Assembly: GCA_964035545.1 (NCBI GenBank)
Contig: OZ037767.1
Coordinates: 7,058,207 to 7,122,206, forward strand
Reading direction: 5' to 3'
From: Bugula neritina
Taxonomy: Eukaryota > Bryozoa > Gymnolaemata > Cheilostomatida > Bugulidae
Length of the DNA: 64,000 nucleotides
The notes under the pieces: generated by a model
Databases searched by the model: none
Seen by the model: the letters and a program-made list of their open reading frames with translations, nothing else
Told to the model about the DNA's origin: nothing
Position numbers and translations under genes: made by a program
In this document: positions 1-10,400 of the stretch, in pieces
Position numbering within the stretch: position 1 is the stretch's first letter
How the letters are laid out: each line of letters begins with the position of its first letter

Positions 1-3000
1 AGACAGTGGCCGACACCCAGAGAAACCCCCCTCACACCAGACGTGGCTGACCTGTATGGCGGAGCATGCGGAAACTGTACGAGTAGTACTGAACGCCAAG
101 TACTGGCTCAACTACTCGCGGAGTACAGTGATGTCTTCAGTCGTGGCGATGGAGACATGGGGCTGACTAAGGTTATCTCCCACGAGATACCTCTGGCAGC
201 CGGCACCACTCCCATCAGGCAGCCTACCCGACGTCTGGGCCCGGAGAAGGAGAAGGAGGTGAGCCGACAGGTACAGGATCTTCTGGACCGGGATCTGATT
301 GAGCCTGCCCACGGTGCGTGGAGCTCCCCAGTGGTCCTGGTCAAGAAGAAGGATGGTAGCTGGAGATTCTGCGTGGACTACCGCAGACTCAACAGCGTTA
401 CCATCCAGGACGCCTACCCTCTCCCACGGATAGATGAGTCTCTGGATGCCCTCGCGGGTAGCAAGTACTTCAGTACTTTGGATCTGCTTAGCGGGTACTG
501 GCAAGTGCCCCTCAGTCCTGATGCCCAGGACAAAGCAGCATTCAGTACTCGCGACGGGCTCTGGAAGTGGAAAGTACTGCCATTCGGACTAACGTCCGCT
601 CCGGCAACATTCCAACGGCTCATGGAGCAAGTCCTCAGTGGGTTACACTGGAAGACCCTCCTCATCTATCTGGACGATGTCATTGTCATCTCCCCAGACT
701 TTTCGACTCATGTCAGTCGTCTGCGGGAGGTCTTTGACCGTCTCCGGGCAGCCGGACTGAAGCTGAAGCCCTCCAAGTGCGCACTCCTGCAGCCAGAAGT
801 CACATACCTGGGCCATGTGGTTGGCCGTGATGGGGTCGCTACCGATCCAGAGAAGGTACAAGCTGTGAAGGAGTGGACTGTCCCCCGCGACCTCTCTGAG
901 TTGCGTGCATTCCTGGGCCTAGTAGGGTACTACCGGCAGTACATACCTGGTTTCGCAGGAGTGGCTCAGCCGTTAAATCGGCTGACCGCAAAGGGAGTCC
1001 AGTGGCAGTGGACACAGGAGGAACAGCAGGCATTCGACCACCTCAAGCAACGACTAATGGAAGCGCCAATCCTGGCGTATCCTGATCCAGCCAAGGAGTA
1101 CATCCTGGACACCGACGCCAGCGACCACAGCGTGGGAGCCGTCTTGTCTCAAGTCCAGGGTGGAAGTGAGGTGGTCGTGGCTTACTATAGCAAGACTCTC
1201 GCGGCCGCCGAGAAGAACTACTGCACCACTAGGAAGGAACTCCTAGCAGTAGTCAAGGCGGTCAAGCACTTTCGGCCATATCTGTATGGGAAATCGTTCC
1301 GTCTGCGAACAGACCATGCATCACTGATATGGCTGTGTAAACGTGCAGAGCCCTCGAGCCAGGTGGCTCGTTGGCTAGAGATTCTTGCTGAGTTCTCTTA
1401 CCGGATAGAGCACCGTGCAGGCCGGAAGCATGGGAACGCCGACGGCATAAGCCGCCGGCCGGTAGAGGACTGTAAGCAATGCCTACACATTGAACAGCGG
1501 GACGGGGGACCCGCTCGCCTTGACGTGGAAGCAGGACTAGTGGAGGGCACCACCTACCAGTGGGAGCACGGCCATCTTCGGACCGAAACCCACCAGGACG
1601 GTGTCCAGGCACTCCACGCCAACCCTACTCTGCACCAGAACGTCAAGGAGCTGTGCCGACTCCAGGAGACGCTACCCGGCGCGGTAGCGGACATCTTCCG
1701 GGCCAAGAAGGAGGGCCGACGGCCTAGCGAGGAACAGCAGCAACAGGGGGACGTTGAGTTCCAACTCCTCTGTCGTCGCTGGGATGCCCTCAAGGTCAGT
1801 CCCGATGGCCTCCTGATGATAACGTTAGCAGCAGACAACCGCCAGCAGAAGAGGGACCGCGTCGTCTGTCCACGCGCCCTCCGGCGGGAACTGATCTGGG
1901 ACACCCATAAGCAGGCTCATGCTGGAGTCAGTCGGGTCATCAGGTGTCTGCGGCTACGTTGGTATTGGCCCGGAATGACTCGGGACGTACGACTGCGGGT
2001 ACGGCAATGCGAGGTCTGCCAAGCTAGCAAGCATGGCCGCCCCACGGAAACCACTGGTCGACGCCGGCTGTACGCTGGTCGACCGTGGCAAGTAGTGGCG
2101 GTAGACCTCGTCGGGCCTATGCCGTTATCCGCCAGAGGGAACACCTGGATACTGGTGCTCACGGACCACTTTACCCGGTGGGCGGATGCTCTGGCTATTC
2201 CAGACGCCACCGCCCCCACGGTGGCCCGGACCCTGGACCAACATGTATTCTGTTACCTCGGTTTGCCCGAGCAGATACATACAGACCAGGGTGCCCAGTT
2301 CCAGTCCCAGCTCATGGGAGACCTCTGCCGGATATGGGGGGTGAACCAGAGTCGGACCACCCCATATCACCCGCAAGGGAACGGAGTCGTCGAGCGGAAC
2401 AACAGGATGTTGGGTGACGCGCTCCGGAGCCTGCTGCTTGGTCGAGGTCAGGAAGAATGGGACGTGGTGCTGCCGCAGATCATGCGGGCTTACCGCAGCA
2501 CACCACACTCCGCCACGCAGGAGACCCCAAACTTCCTGATGTTAGGCCGAGAGACGCGGGTCCCGGAACACCTGACGTACCATGTTCCTGCCCCCGAGTC
2601 ACCGGTACACGAATATGTGGAGGGTCTGATGGACATCATGGGCAAAGCTCATGATGCGCTGCGCACCCAGCAGTGGCAGACCCGCACAGAGGACTCAGAG
2701 GAGCCCCCGTTGTACCAAGTGGGAGACTGGGTCTGGATGGTGAGTTACCGTAGGCGGCGCGGACAGTCGGCTAAGCTTCAGCCCAAGTTCGTCGGCCCCT
2801 ACTGCGTAGTAGAGGTGCTGCCCAACCACACATACCGTGTGGAGCGCTCTGGACAGGTCTCTGTCCAGAGCGAGCAGCGCCTCAAACCTTACCATGCCAG
2901 CCCAGACGCGGTGGGTCAGGCTCCACCCCTCTTGGAGCCCCACCGTCAGCCCAACCGTCGTGGACGGGCCACCCAGCCCCGTGAGGTGGAGATTATGGTC

Positions 3001-3309
3001 CCCAGGGAGGCGGACCAGGAGCAGGCTGCCCTGATAGAGCAGCTGGAGCGACAGCAGAGAGCGGAGCGGGAGCAGGAACAGCGGCAAGCCCTTGGATCAC
3101 AACCCTTCCTGGGGGAGGACACCCCCACCCCCGTACGGGGTGAAGACGGGGACCCCCCTACTAGGGCAGCCCAGGAGCCACCAACACCATCAGAGTCTGT
3201 TCCACTTGAGAGGAGCCAGCGGCCAAGAAGACCTCCCAGGTACCTGGCAGACTATGCTGTGGGGCACCTGGAGGGGCCCCCTCCTGAGGACGACCCCCCC
3301 CCACACTGA
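1..3309 (+). CDS. gypsy pol polyprotein: RT, RNase H, integrase (5' partial)
   Basis: The frame is open from base 1, so the true start lies upstream; positions below count the codon at 43 as residue 1. Seen in order: RT with the catalytic YLDD motif near residue 210; RNase H with DTDASD near 358 and the TDHAS block near 430; integrase zinc-binding H-H-C-C near 640-680; a D,D,E triad in VAVDLVG, HTDQG and NGVVERN; and a GPY chromodomain-like region (KFVGPY) near 920. The remaining tail is rich in Pro, Glu and Arg. No stop or frameshift interrupts the visible frame and all catalytic residues I looked for are present, so this part looks intact. The protein would copy the element RNA and integrate the cDNA. 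Protease and gag would be expected upstream. Confidence 0.95.
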   Translation, partial: RQWPTPRETPLTPDVADLYGGACGNCTSSTERQVLAQLLAEYSDVFSRGDGDMGLTKVISHEIPLAAGTTPIRQPTRRLGPEKEKEVSRQVQDLLDRDLIEPAHGAWSSPVVLVKKKDGSWRFCVDYRRLNSVTIQDAYPLPRIDESLDALAGSKYFSTLDLLSGYWQVPLSPDAQDKAAFSTRDGLWKWKVLPFGLTSAPATFQRLMEQVLSGLHWKTLLIYLDDVIVISPDFSTHVSRLREVFDRLRAAGLKLKPSKCALLQPEVTYLGHVVGRDGVATDPEKVQAVKEWTVPRDLSELRAFLGLVGYYRQYIPGFAGVAQPLNRLTAKGVQWQWTQEEQQAFDHLKQRLMEAPILAYPDPAKEYILDTDASDHSVGAVLSQVQGGSEVVVAYYSKTLAAAEKNYCTTRKELLAVVKAVKHFRPYLYGKSFRLRTDHASLIWLCKRAEPSSQVARWLEILAEFSYRIEHRAGRKHGNADGISRRPVEDCKQCLHIEQRDGGPARLDVEAGLVEGTTYQWEHGHLRTETHQDGVQALHANPTLHQNVKELCRLQETLPGAVADIFRAKKEGRRPSEEQQQQGDVEFQLLCRRWDALKVSPDGLLMITLAADNRQQKRDRVVCPRALRRELIWDTHKQAHAGVSRVIRCLRLRWYWPGMTRDVRLRVRQCEVCQASKHGRPTETTGRRRLYAGRPWQVVAVDLVGPMPLSARGNTWILVLTDHFTRWADALAIPDATAPTVARTLDQHVFCYLGLPEQIHTDQGAQFQSQLMGDLCRIWGVNQSRTTPYHPQGNGVVERNNRMLGDALRSLLLGRGQEEWDVVLPQIMRAYRSTPHSATQETPNFLMLGRETRVPEHLTYHVPAPESPVHEYVEGLMDIMGKAHDALRTQQWQTRTEDSEEPPLYQVGDWVWMVSYRRRRGQSAKLQPKFVGPYCVVEVLPNHTYRVERSGQVSVQSEQRLKPYHASPDAVGQAPPLLEPHRQPNRRGRATQPREVEIMVPREADQEQAALIEQLERQQRAEREQEQRQALGSQPFLGEDTPTPVRGEDGDPPTRAAQEPPTPSESVPLERSQRPRRPPRYLADYAVGHLEGPPPEDDPPPH

Positions 3310-3373
3310 CTGTCACCCCATCTTGGTTGGAAATTCCCTCCATCACCCCGGAGAATTCCACCAAGAAGAAGAA

Positions 3374-4183
3374 ATGGCCGACCGAATTTCGGAAGACACT
3401 CGATCACGCGAGTTGTCTTTTCAAAATCCGGGGGAAATTCCCACGAGCCACGCGACTCGGACTTCAGCAGGTAAAACTTCTGAAGCACGAGGTTCGGCCA
3501 TTTCTCATTCTGACTTCACACGGCTCGCACGGCAGTTGCAACTCAAACTAAATTCTGATTCTAATACTCATTTTGATTTTATCACTGTTCTCCGTACGCT
3601 ATCAGCAGCTATGGGAATTACTCTACCAGATACACAATCAGGTATTTCTTCTAGATTAGATCCTCCAGTTGCGGAGTCTAGTCAAACTACAGTAGACTGG
3701 TCTTTACTAGACTTACTTGGTTCTGATTTCTTAGAACCGGAGGCCGAGATGGATCTTGGAGATGACTCTGCCATTGATACTTTGTTGAATCACGATGTAG
3801 GCTCAGTCAATTTCTGCGATACACCTCGGCCCTCGGTTTTTAACTTATCTCCATACACACCTGTGCCGAATTTCGGCGATAGTGAGACCGGCTTCTCACA
3901 GCCTCTACTATCTATTCTAGAGGAGCGAATGGACGTTGAGGAGGCCAGTCGGTCCGACTCCCCTCTCCCACCGGCCCTTGCTTCGGCTTCTACCAGCCAG
4001 CAGGCCGCCACCTCCTCCACAGAGGTGTGTTCCGCCATCGTTGGCCCTGACCCCAAACCGGTCGAGCTTCAGCTCACGGCCGGGGAGGAGCAGGGCATCC
4101 TACACGGCGACCACCTGCCAGCAGAAGAAGATACCTCCCCAATACTGGCCCTGCCTCGGGCCCTGGTCGCCCGCCAGTATTGA
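3374..4183 (+). CDS. accessory ORF2 downstream of pol, unknown function
   Basis: This is a 269-residue frame starting at the first ATG after the pol stop (3307-3309). The same frame is open back to 3092 but has no ATG there. The product is rich in Ser, Pro, Asp and Glu, acidic in the middle and predicted mostly disordered. I see no transmembrane segment, signal peptide or known domain, so an envelope protein is not supported. It ends at TGA (4181-4183), and the next codon continues in the same frame into ORF3. The stretch 3540-3930 is clearly more AT-rich than the rest of the element, so it may have a separate origin. It contains two copies of the 11-base palindrome CCGAATTTCGG (3382 and 3866). 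A role in transcriptional activation would fit an acidic region but is only inference. Confidence 0.6.
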   Translation: MADRISEDTRSRELSFQNPGEIPTSHATRTSAGKTSEARGSAISHSDFTRLARQLQLKLNSDSNTHFDFITVLRTLSAAMGITLPDTQSGISSRLDPPVAESSQTTVDWSLLDLLGSDFLEPEAEMDLGDDSAIDTLLNHDVGSVNFCDTPRPSVFNLSPYTPVPNFGDSETGFSQPLLSILEERMDVEEASRSDSPLPPALASASTSQQAATSSTEVCSAIVGPDPKPVELQLTAGEEQGILHGDHLPAEEDTSPILALPRALVARQY

Positions 4184-4843
4184 GTGACTGGACCCACCAA
4201 TCTAAAAATTGGCGATGCTTGCGGTGAGCCGGGCAACCGCATCTGCCATGAGTGTAAGAGGAAATTCTCCTCTGCACGGCGGCTGCGCGTACACGCCCCA
4301 CAGCACTACATCAACGTGTTTTGCCCGTGTGGGGAGTTCTCCTACCAGAGAGACTATGTGTTGAGACATCAACGCATAGCTCACTGCCACACGGGCTACA
4401 CGTTTGCTGTAGACCAGGCCTCCTTTCCCGAATTTCGGGACCTGGTGCTGCCACACGTGGCGGATCCCCACAAACGGGCTGCTCTCGCCCTGGGATTCCC
4501 CGCGTGTAGGCCTGTTCGGGAGGAAGAAGGGGAGCCCGCCGCGACACCCCAACCGGCAGCCACCCAGCCACTTCGGGTCATGCTGGCACGGGTCGGACCA
4601 GGTGCCAGGGCCGATTCATCGGACCTGGGCCCCCGACCCTCGGCGGCGGGCGAGAAGCAGACGCACCGCCAGCGACGTCCTGCCCGTGGTACCACCGACC
4701 ACCCTAGGCACCAGACGTCGGCTCAGTTGGCAGAGGAGGTACACCAGTTACGCCGGCAGCTCCGCCGATATGAAGAGGAGCTGGGGCAACTCCGGAGACG
4801 AGTTAGCCGCCTGGAGCGGGGTCGGTCTGGCGACCGCCGCTGA
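4184..4843 (+). CDS. accessory ORF3: two C2H2-type zinc fingers plus coiled coil
   Basis: This 219-codon frame directly follows the ORF2 TGA in the same frame and has no early ATG of its own (first codon GTG). It is therefore probably made by stop readthrough, by splicing, or was once part of ORF2. Counting 4184 as residue 1, a classical finger C-X2-C-X12-H-X3-H spans residues 21-41. A second, tighter finger (C-P-C, then H-X4-H) spans 47-67. The last 45 residues are a Leu/Arg/Glu heptad-like coiled coil (EEVHQLRRQLRRYEEELG). Fingers plus coiled coil suggest a dimeric nucleic-acid-binding protein. Its dyad targets could be the CCGA/TCGG palindromes in this element, which is inference. No retroviral envelope features are seen. 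Confidence 0.6.
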   Translation: MTGPTNLKIGDACGEPGNRICHECKRKFSSARRLRVHAPQHYINVFCPCGEFSYQRDYVLRHQRIAHCHTGYTFAVDQASFPEFRDLVLPHVADPHKRAALALGFPACRPVREEEGEPAATPQPAATQPLRVMLARVGPGARADSSDLGPRPSAAGEKQTHRQRRPARGTTDHPRHQTSAQLAEEVHQLRRQLRRYEEELGQLRRRVSRLERGRSGDRR

Positions 4844-5105
4844 GACTATTTGTATAGTATTTTCTTTCCTATTCTTATTTTTTTTTTTGTTTATTATATG
4901 TGTGTAAGTTCTTCATGTAATGTATGTACCTACTCATGCTCTGTTTTTCTTGTGTGTGCACAAATTTTTCCTGTTTTTTTTTGTTATCATTGTATTATTA
5001 CTATCACTGCATGTTTACCATATTTTTTTCTGTGTGTTACTTTCAACTGTGTGTTTTATTGTCGTGTCATTCCCTGTTGTGTGTTTGTGTTGTGTACGCC
5101 TCTTT

Positions 5106-5133
5106 ATCGGAAAGCATGCTTTCCGATGGGGGG
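5106..5133 (+). promoter_or_regulatory. 22-base palindrome and polypurine tract before the 3' LTR
   Basis: Bases 5106-5127 form a perfect palindrome with half-site ATCGGAAAGCA. It overlaps the purine run GATGGGGGG (5125-5133), which lies immediately before the TGTG that probably starts the LTR. Known gypsy biology places the plus-strand primer at such a tract. The half-site again contains TCGG/CCGA. Confidence 0.55.
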
Positions 5134-5175
5134 TGTGTGTGGTAAAATTATGTTGTGTGTGTGTGTCCTTTGTTA

Positions 5176-5315
5176 CCGAGATCGGTACTTCGGTCCTCCG
5201 AAACACCGATATGCCGATTCTCGGCATATCGGAATACCGAAGTACCGAAATGCCGGATTCGGCATTTCGGATTCCCGAAGTACCGATATTCGGTATTTCG
5301 GGCCTCCGATCTCGG
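5176..5315 (+). promoter_or_regulatory. dense array of CCGA/TCGG inverted repeats in U3
   Basis: At least three perfect or near-perfect dyads lie back to back: CCGATATGCCGA with TCGGCATATCGG, CCGAAATGCCGG with its mirror, and CCGAAGTACC/GATATTCGG-type arms. The outer elements CCGAGATCGG (5176) and CCGATCTCGG (5306) are reverse complements of each other, so the whole block is a nested inverted repeat. It sits about 30 bases upstream of the TATA box. It could be a cluster of operator sites or a strong hairpin. Confidence 0.7.
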
Positions 5316-5344
5316 CAAACAAAGGAATGTCTTTGTCCTGCATG

Positions 5345-5438
5345 TATATAAAAGCCAGCGAGTTCCAGTATAGTTCAGTCTACTACTGGAGCTCGCTGGA
5401 TAAAGACCATTGATTCACTCGGACTATACTACAATAAA
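5345..5438 (+). promoter_or_regulatory. LTR core promoter, R-region hairpin and poly(A) signal
   Basis: TATATAAA (5345-5352) is followed by a long stem with arms CCAGCGAG (5355-5362) and CTCGCTGG (5392-5399), plus an inner TCCAGTA/TACTGGA pairing. AATAAA follows at 5433-5438. Transcription would start in or near the hairpin. Confidence 0.6.
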
Positions 5439-5492
5439 GATTATCTACATTTTACCATATTTCTCGCCTTGTTTCTCATACAAGCATGTAAC

Positions 5493-7453
5493 AGCACTAG
5501 TTTCATTCACAATCCACAAAACTATCACAATATTAACTGTAGAGTTTCATAATCTTTCATTATAAAAAATTCCACAACTACACTAATAAACTTGCCACAA
5601 CTATTCCATTGCAATTACTAAATTAAAATTAGCATTAACCACTAGGACTAGTAATAGTAGCAGCTGTAGGGACTGGGCCTAAAATAAATGTATTTTTGTC
5701 ACCAACAGATGTCACGCGGCAACATAACTTATGTGTTGAAGTGGTTTTGTAGCCATCCTCATCGAAAAAAATGTAAATTAAATTATTTTAATAAATGTTT
5801 AAAATTAAATTTAAAATTAGCAAAAATTTCAATAATTCAAAAAAAATTTACGGTTTTTAAAAATGCTAAAGTAATAACATTAATATTGTAGCACCCCAGT
5901 TTTTAATCGCTAATTTTCAGCACGAGAACTTGGCTAGCTGAATTGCAGATCGCAGTTGCCATTGCAAATGTGAAATACTAAATAGTTATCATAACATTGG
6001 TGATTGCCATTTTAATTGCTGAACAAAATTTTTATCAGCAATTGAAAGCAGTTGCTGTAAGCTATTTTTATTAGCTTCTCTAAGGTTTAACTTTAAATTA
6101 TAAATATAATAATTTTAATTTAAACTTTAATTATTTATTTAATTAATAATTTTATAATTATATTAATATTAAATTATTAAATTTGATATTTATTTATTAT
6201 ACTTTTAGTTTTACTCTTGTAGTAATACTAATTGTTAATTTAAATGCCATATTGATGTTCATCTTTATATTGAATTGTATATCTATATAAAATTAAATGT
6301 GTTTATTTTATTCAATTATTGCGGTTGCCCAGCCCCATGGGCCATGGCCATTGGATTTGCCATTTGGTATATTAATTTATAATTAGAATTTATGTTCATG
6401 ATAGTTGAAGTTCATGTTGATATACTTCATTAATTAGTTTTCCAGTCTTTAAATAAATTTAACTCCAAGCTTTAAACTTGAATTCTTAAAGGAAAATGAA
6501 CTACATAATCATATTCATAACGATAATTATCTTAAACTGAAACTTTTAGGCAAATGTCAACTATTTGGCTAGTAGTACTACTACTAGTAATAGTACATTT
6601 ACTATCAATATGTTAATGATGTTTATAGTTTAGACTTTAGAACAATAGTATAATTAGTATGTTTATACAAGCGAAATTCTATCATTAAATCTATTTGTGA
6701 CAACATTTGTTCAACCAAAAATCTCTATTTTGAAAATTTAAATGGTTTCGTCCGACTTAGATTCTTCCCACTTCGACGATTTTTTTATTTTGGTACAATA
6801 TATAGTACTAATATACAAATATAACTGTTGCATTTACTGCTAAACATGAAATAAGCTACCAAGCCAGCTATTTACTTTAACTCAATACTAATTTAGCTAC
6901 AGTTTATTTATTCAGAAAAACAGAATAAAATGCATAAATGCATTTCATGGTATATCACATACTGCTATATTACAACTTTTTCTAATTATATTTTGTCTAT
7001 CTTTTACCTTTAAGCTTAAGGTTTGTGCAAGATGGCTTCTTATAGAAGCATTGTTACTGTAAGTGGCTTGCTAGTGGCTTCTTTGCTTTCTATTATGTGC
7101 TAAATAATAGCATAAAATACATATATTACACTAAAATCTATAAAAATCGTCCAAGTGGGAAACGTCTAAGTGGGATGACACCATTTAAATCACAGGTGAA
7201 ACTATTTTCTGCAAATCAAATATTGAGTCAATTTTTCATTTACTCATAAATTTTTGTTGCCTTGATGCAAATGCATTTGAAATCAAAACTGCCTTTGCTA
7301 TTCCAATTTGCTACAAACGTAAAATTAATTACTTCAGCTTATTTTCGTGTTCTAAAATTTGCCAAACCTTTCAAGTTTCAGTTTACACATAGTGTTATTA
7401 CACTAACTAGACATTTACGTTAACGCTGTGAATGAGTCCGACAGTGATACAAA
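5493..7453. other. AT-rich intergenic region upstream of PP5
   Basis: I find no gene here. The sequence is very AT-rich with short A/T runs. Short ORFs such as 5688-5891 are Lys/Asn/Leu-rich and carry no motif. The PP5 promoter should lie in the last few hundred bases, but I see no clear TATA box or CpG-rich block. Confidence 0.5.
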
Positions 7454-10400
7454 ATGGCAGACGAAGTGTCAAATGGTCCCGATATGCCAGCAGCTACCAC
7501 TGTTAATGAGCAAGCTATTGAACAAGCTGAGAGAGTCAAGGAAACTGCCAACGAGTACTTTAAAAGTAAATGCACAAATACTATAATTATTGCCATACAC
7601 TTTATGATAATACTAAGAGTCTGTCCATATCTGTACGTTTCTGTTAAAATTGCATTTATTTTACATCATCTCTGTTTTTAAGAACTGGTGACGTTTACAA
7701 ACAAGATACCTCTTGCATTTTCAAAAACATCTAAATTATTAAATATATATTACGTTCAAAATGCAATATGCAGAGTTTCACCAGTCAGAAGATAGTCGTG
7801 TTGAAAACAATACTGTTTTATTTGTTTTTCATATTGATTTATGTTATTAAGACGGCAGATATCAATAGTTTTTTTCTATGAGAATGTCTCAATATGGACA
7901 GACCTTAGTAGTAGCACAGTACCAGAAGCAGTATTACTTCCTTAATACTTGAACTTTTGCAATAAATTGATCAGTCTGACTCATGAACTACTGAAATACT
8001 ACTATAAACATTAGTCAATTTGAGGTAATAGAAGGGATAAATTTAGAATTATTTTCATAATCATATTTTTAAAGTCATAGAATAACATATTTCCTTGTAT
8101 GGATTTATAGTTATGTCTAATCAATATACTGATAATACATGTGTGCCAAAATTAGTAATACCAAAACAGGGTTACGACTACTAATAATTATTATTAAATC
8201 AATTATGTTTTTTCACACTTGCAATTAGTATTTGCAAGAGAAATTTGCAAATATTTCCAGTTAATAAGAACAATAAACTTATTCAGTTACTTTTCTTTAC
8301 TGACTAAATATTAATGTTTGCAGTAGGGTAGGTCTATTTAGTTTCAAACTTTTAAAATTTCCTAAAAATCAAGTTTTCATTGAATTTATAAAGTAGTGTA
8401 GTTATCCGATTGAATTTTAATAACTTTGACAACTTTTTTTTTCAAGAATTCATGTTTTGATTGGCAGGTATTTAATGAATATTTGTAGGAATATGTGGGC
8501 CCAGTTGTGTCCTTAGACTTAAGATACATGTATGGTTACGGTTACTGCTCTCTCCTCCCTAAAGCCGGCAAACTTGAATTTTGTAGATCAAAACTATGAC
8601 GAAGCTATCAAGTTTTATACTCAAGCTATTGAAATCAACCCAAATGTTGCTGCATATTATGGAAACAGGTCTTTTGCATATATTAAAACAGAATGCTTTG
8701 GCTACGCCCTGGAAGATGCAAACAAAGCCTTGCAGCTGGACCGAGCTTTCTTAAAGGTGAGAACCAGGTTAAAAATGTTTCCATTTTTTCAAAAGTTGTC
8801 TTGCATTTAAGAGACAGTCTAACAGTCTGTTGGAACGATTATTCAAGATTCTTTAAATTATAATTTGTGATTTTTACTGGTTTTCCGGTAAATATATTAT
8901 GTTATAAGTAAACACTGCTGTAGTAAGTAGCTAGTAGCTGCTAAAGGAAATTTTGTATTTGAGTTTTTTTTGTTAGTCAGTATTTAGTCTATTGATTTAG
9001 TTGAATGCATTGAATCATTTTAGTGAAGTATCCAAAACTGTCAAAGTTTAATATCGTTCTTTTTGTAAAACTTTTGTACTATGCATCCACCACTAAAAAC
9101 TTTGTATTGTAAGTTGACACAGTTTCTTGTTCTAATCAATAAGATAATTTAGTTGACTAGTTGAATTTAATTCTACCTGTTGTTGGTGTAATTCTAGTGT
9201 CATGCCTTTGGCATTTTTATTAACCATGAAATATTCCTGTATATATAACGGTTTTAACTTTGAAGATGATCATAATGACAGTTGAGATATTAATGTAAAT
9301 GTTTAATAAGGTTTAGCTTATACGGCCTCAAAACAAAGAACAGATGTTCTAAGCTACCTGTTAGAGGGTTTGTGCCGAATACTTACTCTGTTTCACGTGA
9401 TATACTTGTAGGCTTACTATAGAAGAGCGTGTGCTAACATGGCGTTAGGAAAATTCAAGTTGGCTCTAAAAGATTTTGAAGCAGTGAGTCTAAAACTATT
9501 GATAGCGTCATTATCATTTACTGGTTACATACAATATGTCTCGTGAGGATAATTTCTTTCTGTGTTCAAAGACCCTAATCCGTAGTGTTAAACCAGTGGG
9601 TGAAACTGCAACAGCTACCAGCATAGCTGCTGTGTTTCACATTCCGCTCTGTTGCTAGCATTGATCAAGGTTAAGGGCCATGGCTTACCATCAAGGAGTT
9701 GTAATTCCATGGATATAAGTTAACTTAAAGTAGTTTTTGGTTAAATTGATAACGTTTGTAAAAGCCAGTCTTCATTTACAAATATTGTAGTCAGTTAATG
9801 TTTGCAATGCTGTTCAGGTTCATAAAGCTAGACCCAATGATAAAGATGCTAAGAATAAATACAAGGAGTGCGACAAAATCGTGAAGCAAAAGGCGTTCGA
9901 GAAAGCGATTTCCGTGGATTCTAAGAAGACTGACTTAGCCTTAGATATAGAGTCTACACTTGATGCATTGAGTGAGTGGGCAGCTTGCAACACTACTTAT
10001 TCCCAATACTGCTTACATATATGTCTACCGTGCCTATGTACTCATTTTACAATCTCAATAATATCACAATATTTGTTTAGTAAGTCTAGCTGTAAAACAG
10101 ACATTTATTACAGGTTTACATACTGACTTGAAACGCCAAAATATTACAAACGTAATATGCTGTTGTGTTGGTAAATAGTTTTGATTGCTGAACTCTATCT
10201 GGTTTTATTCTTCCTTGAAACAGCCAACATCACTACTGCCAGTTTACTTGCTGTAGGAGTACCACCTGAATATGATGGACCTCATCTAATCAATGGCCAA
10301 GTGACTGAAGAGTTTATGGAGGATTTGCTGATAGCTTTCCGAGACTGTAAGAAGCTTCACCAGAAATATGCATATCAGGTATTTACAACCCACAGTACGA

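Larger units (their letters stand above)
1..5492 (+). mobile_element. Ty3/gypsy LTR retrotransposon, 5' part outside window
   Basis: The block contains a gypsy-order pol (RT, RNase H, integrase), two further ORFs, a purine-rich tract and an LTR-like region with TATA box and polyadenylation signal. The 5' LTR, primer-binding site and any gag lie upstream of base 1. The coding part is visibly GC-rich, while the flanking DNA from about 5500 on is very AT-rich. The right edge is estimated: the LTR seems to start with TGTG at 5134 and may end near the ACA at 5490-5492. No second LTR is available to fix it. Accessory ORFs after pol are known in several gypsy lineages, but I do not recognise this family. 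Confidence 0.9.
5134..5492 (+). repeat. probable 3' LTR of the first gypsy element
   Basis: It begins TGTGTGTGTGG after a G-rich purine tract and carries a dyad array, a TATA box and an AATAAA in the order U3-R-U5. The right edge is uncertain (about 5450-5492) because the partner LTR is not in the window. ORFs seen across this stretch are low-complexity T/GT-rich reading frames and are not taken as genes. Confidence 0.6.

Noticed and set aside
112-504. Antisense ORFs over the first gypsy pol
   Set aside because: They are shadows of a GC-rich coding sequence and carry no domain of their own.
3092-3373. Extension of ORF2 into the end of pol
   Set aside because: There is no ATG in this part and the overlapping pol frame explains its composition.
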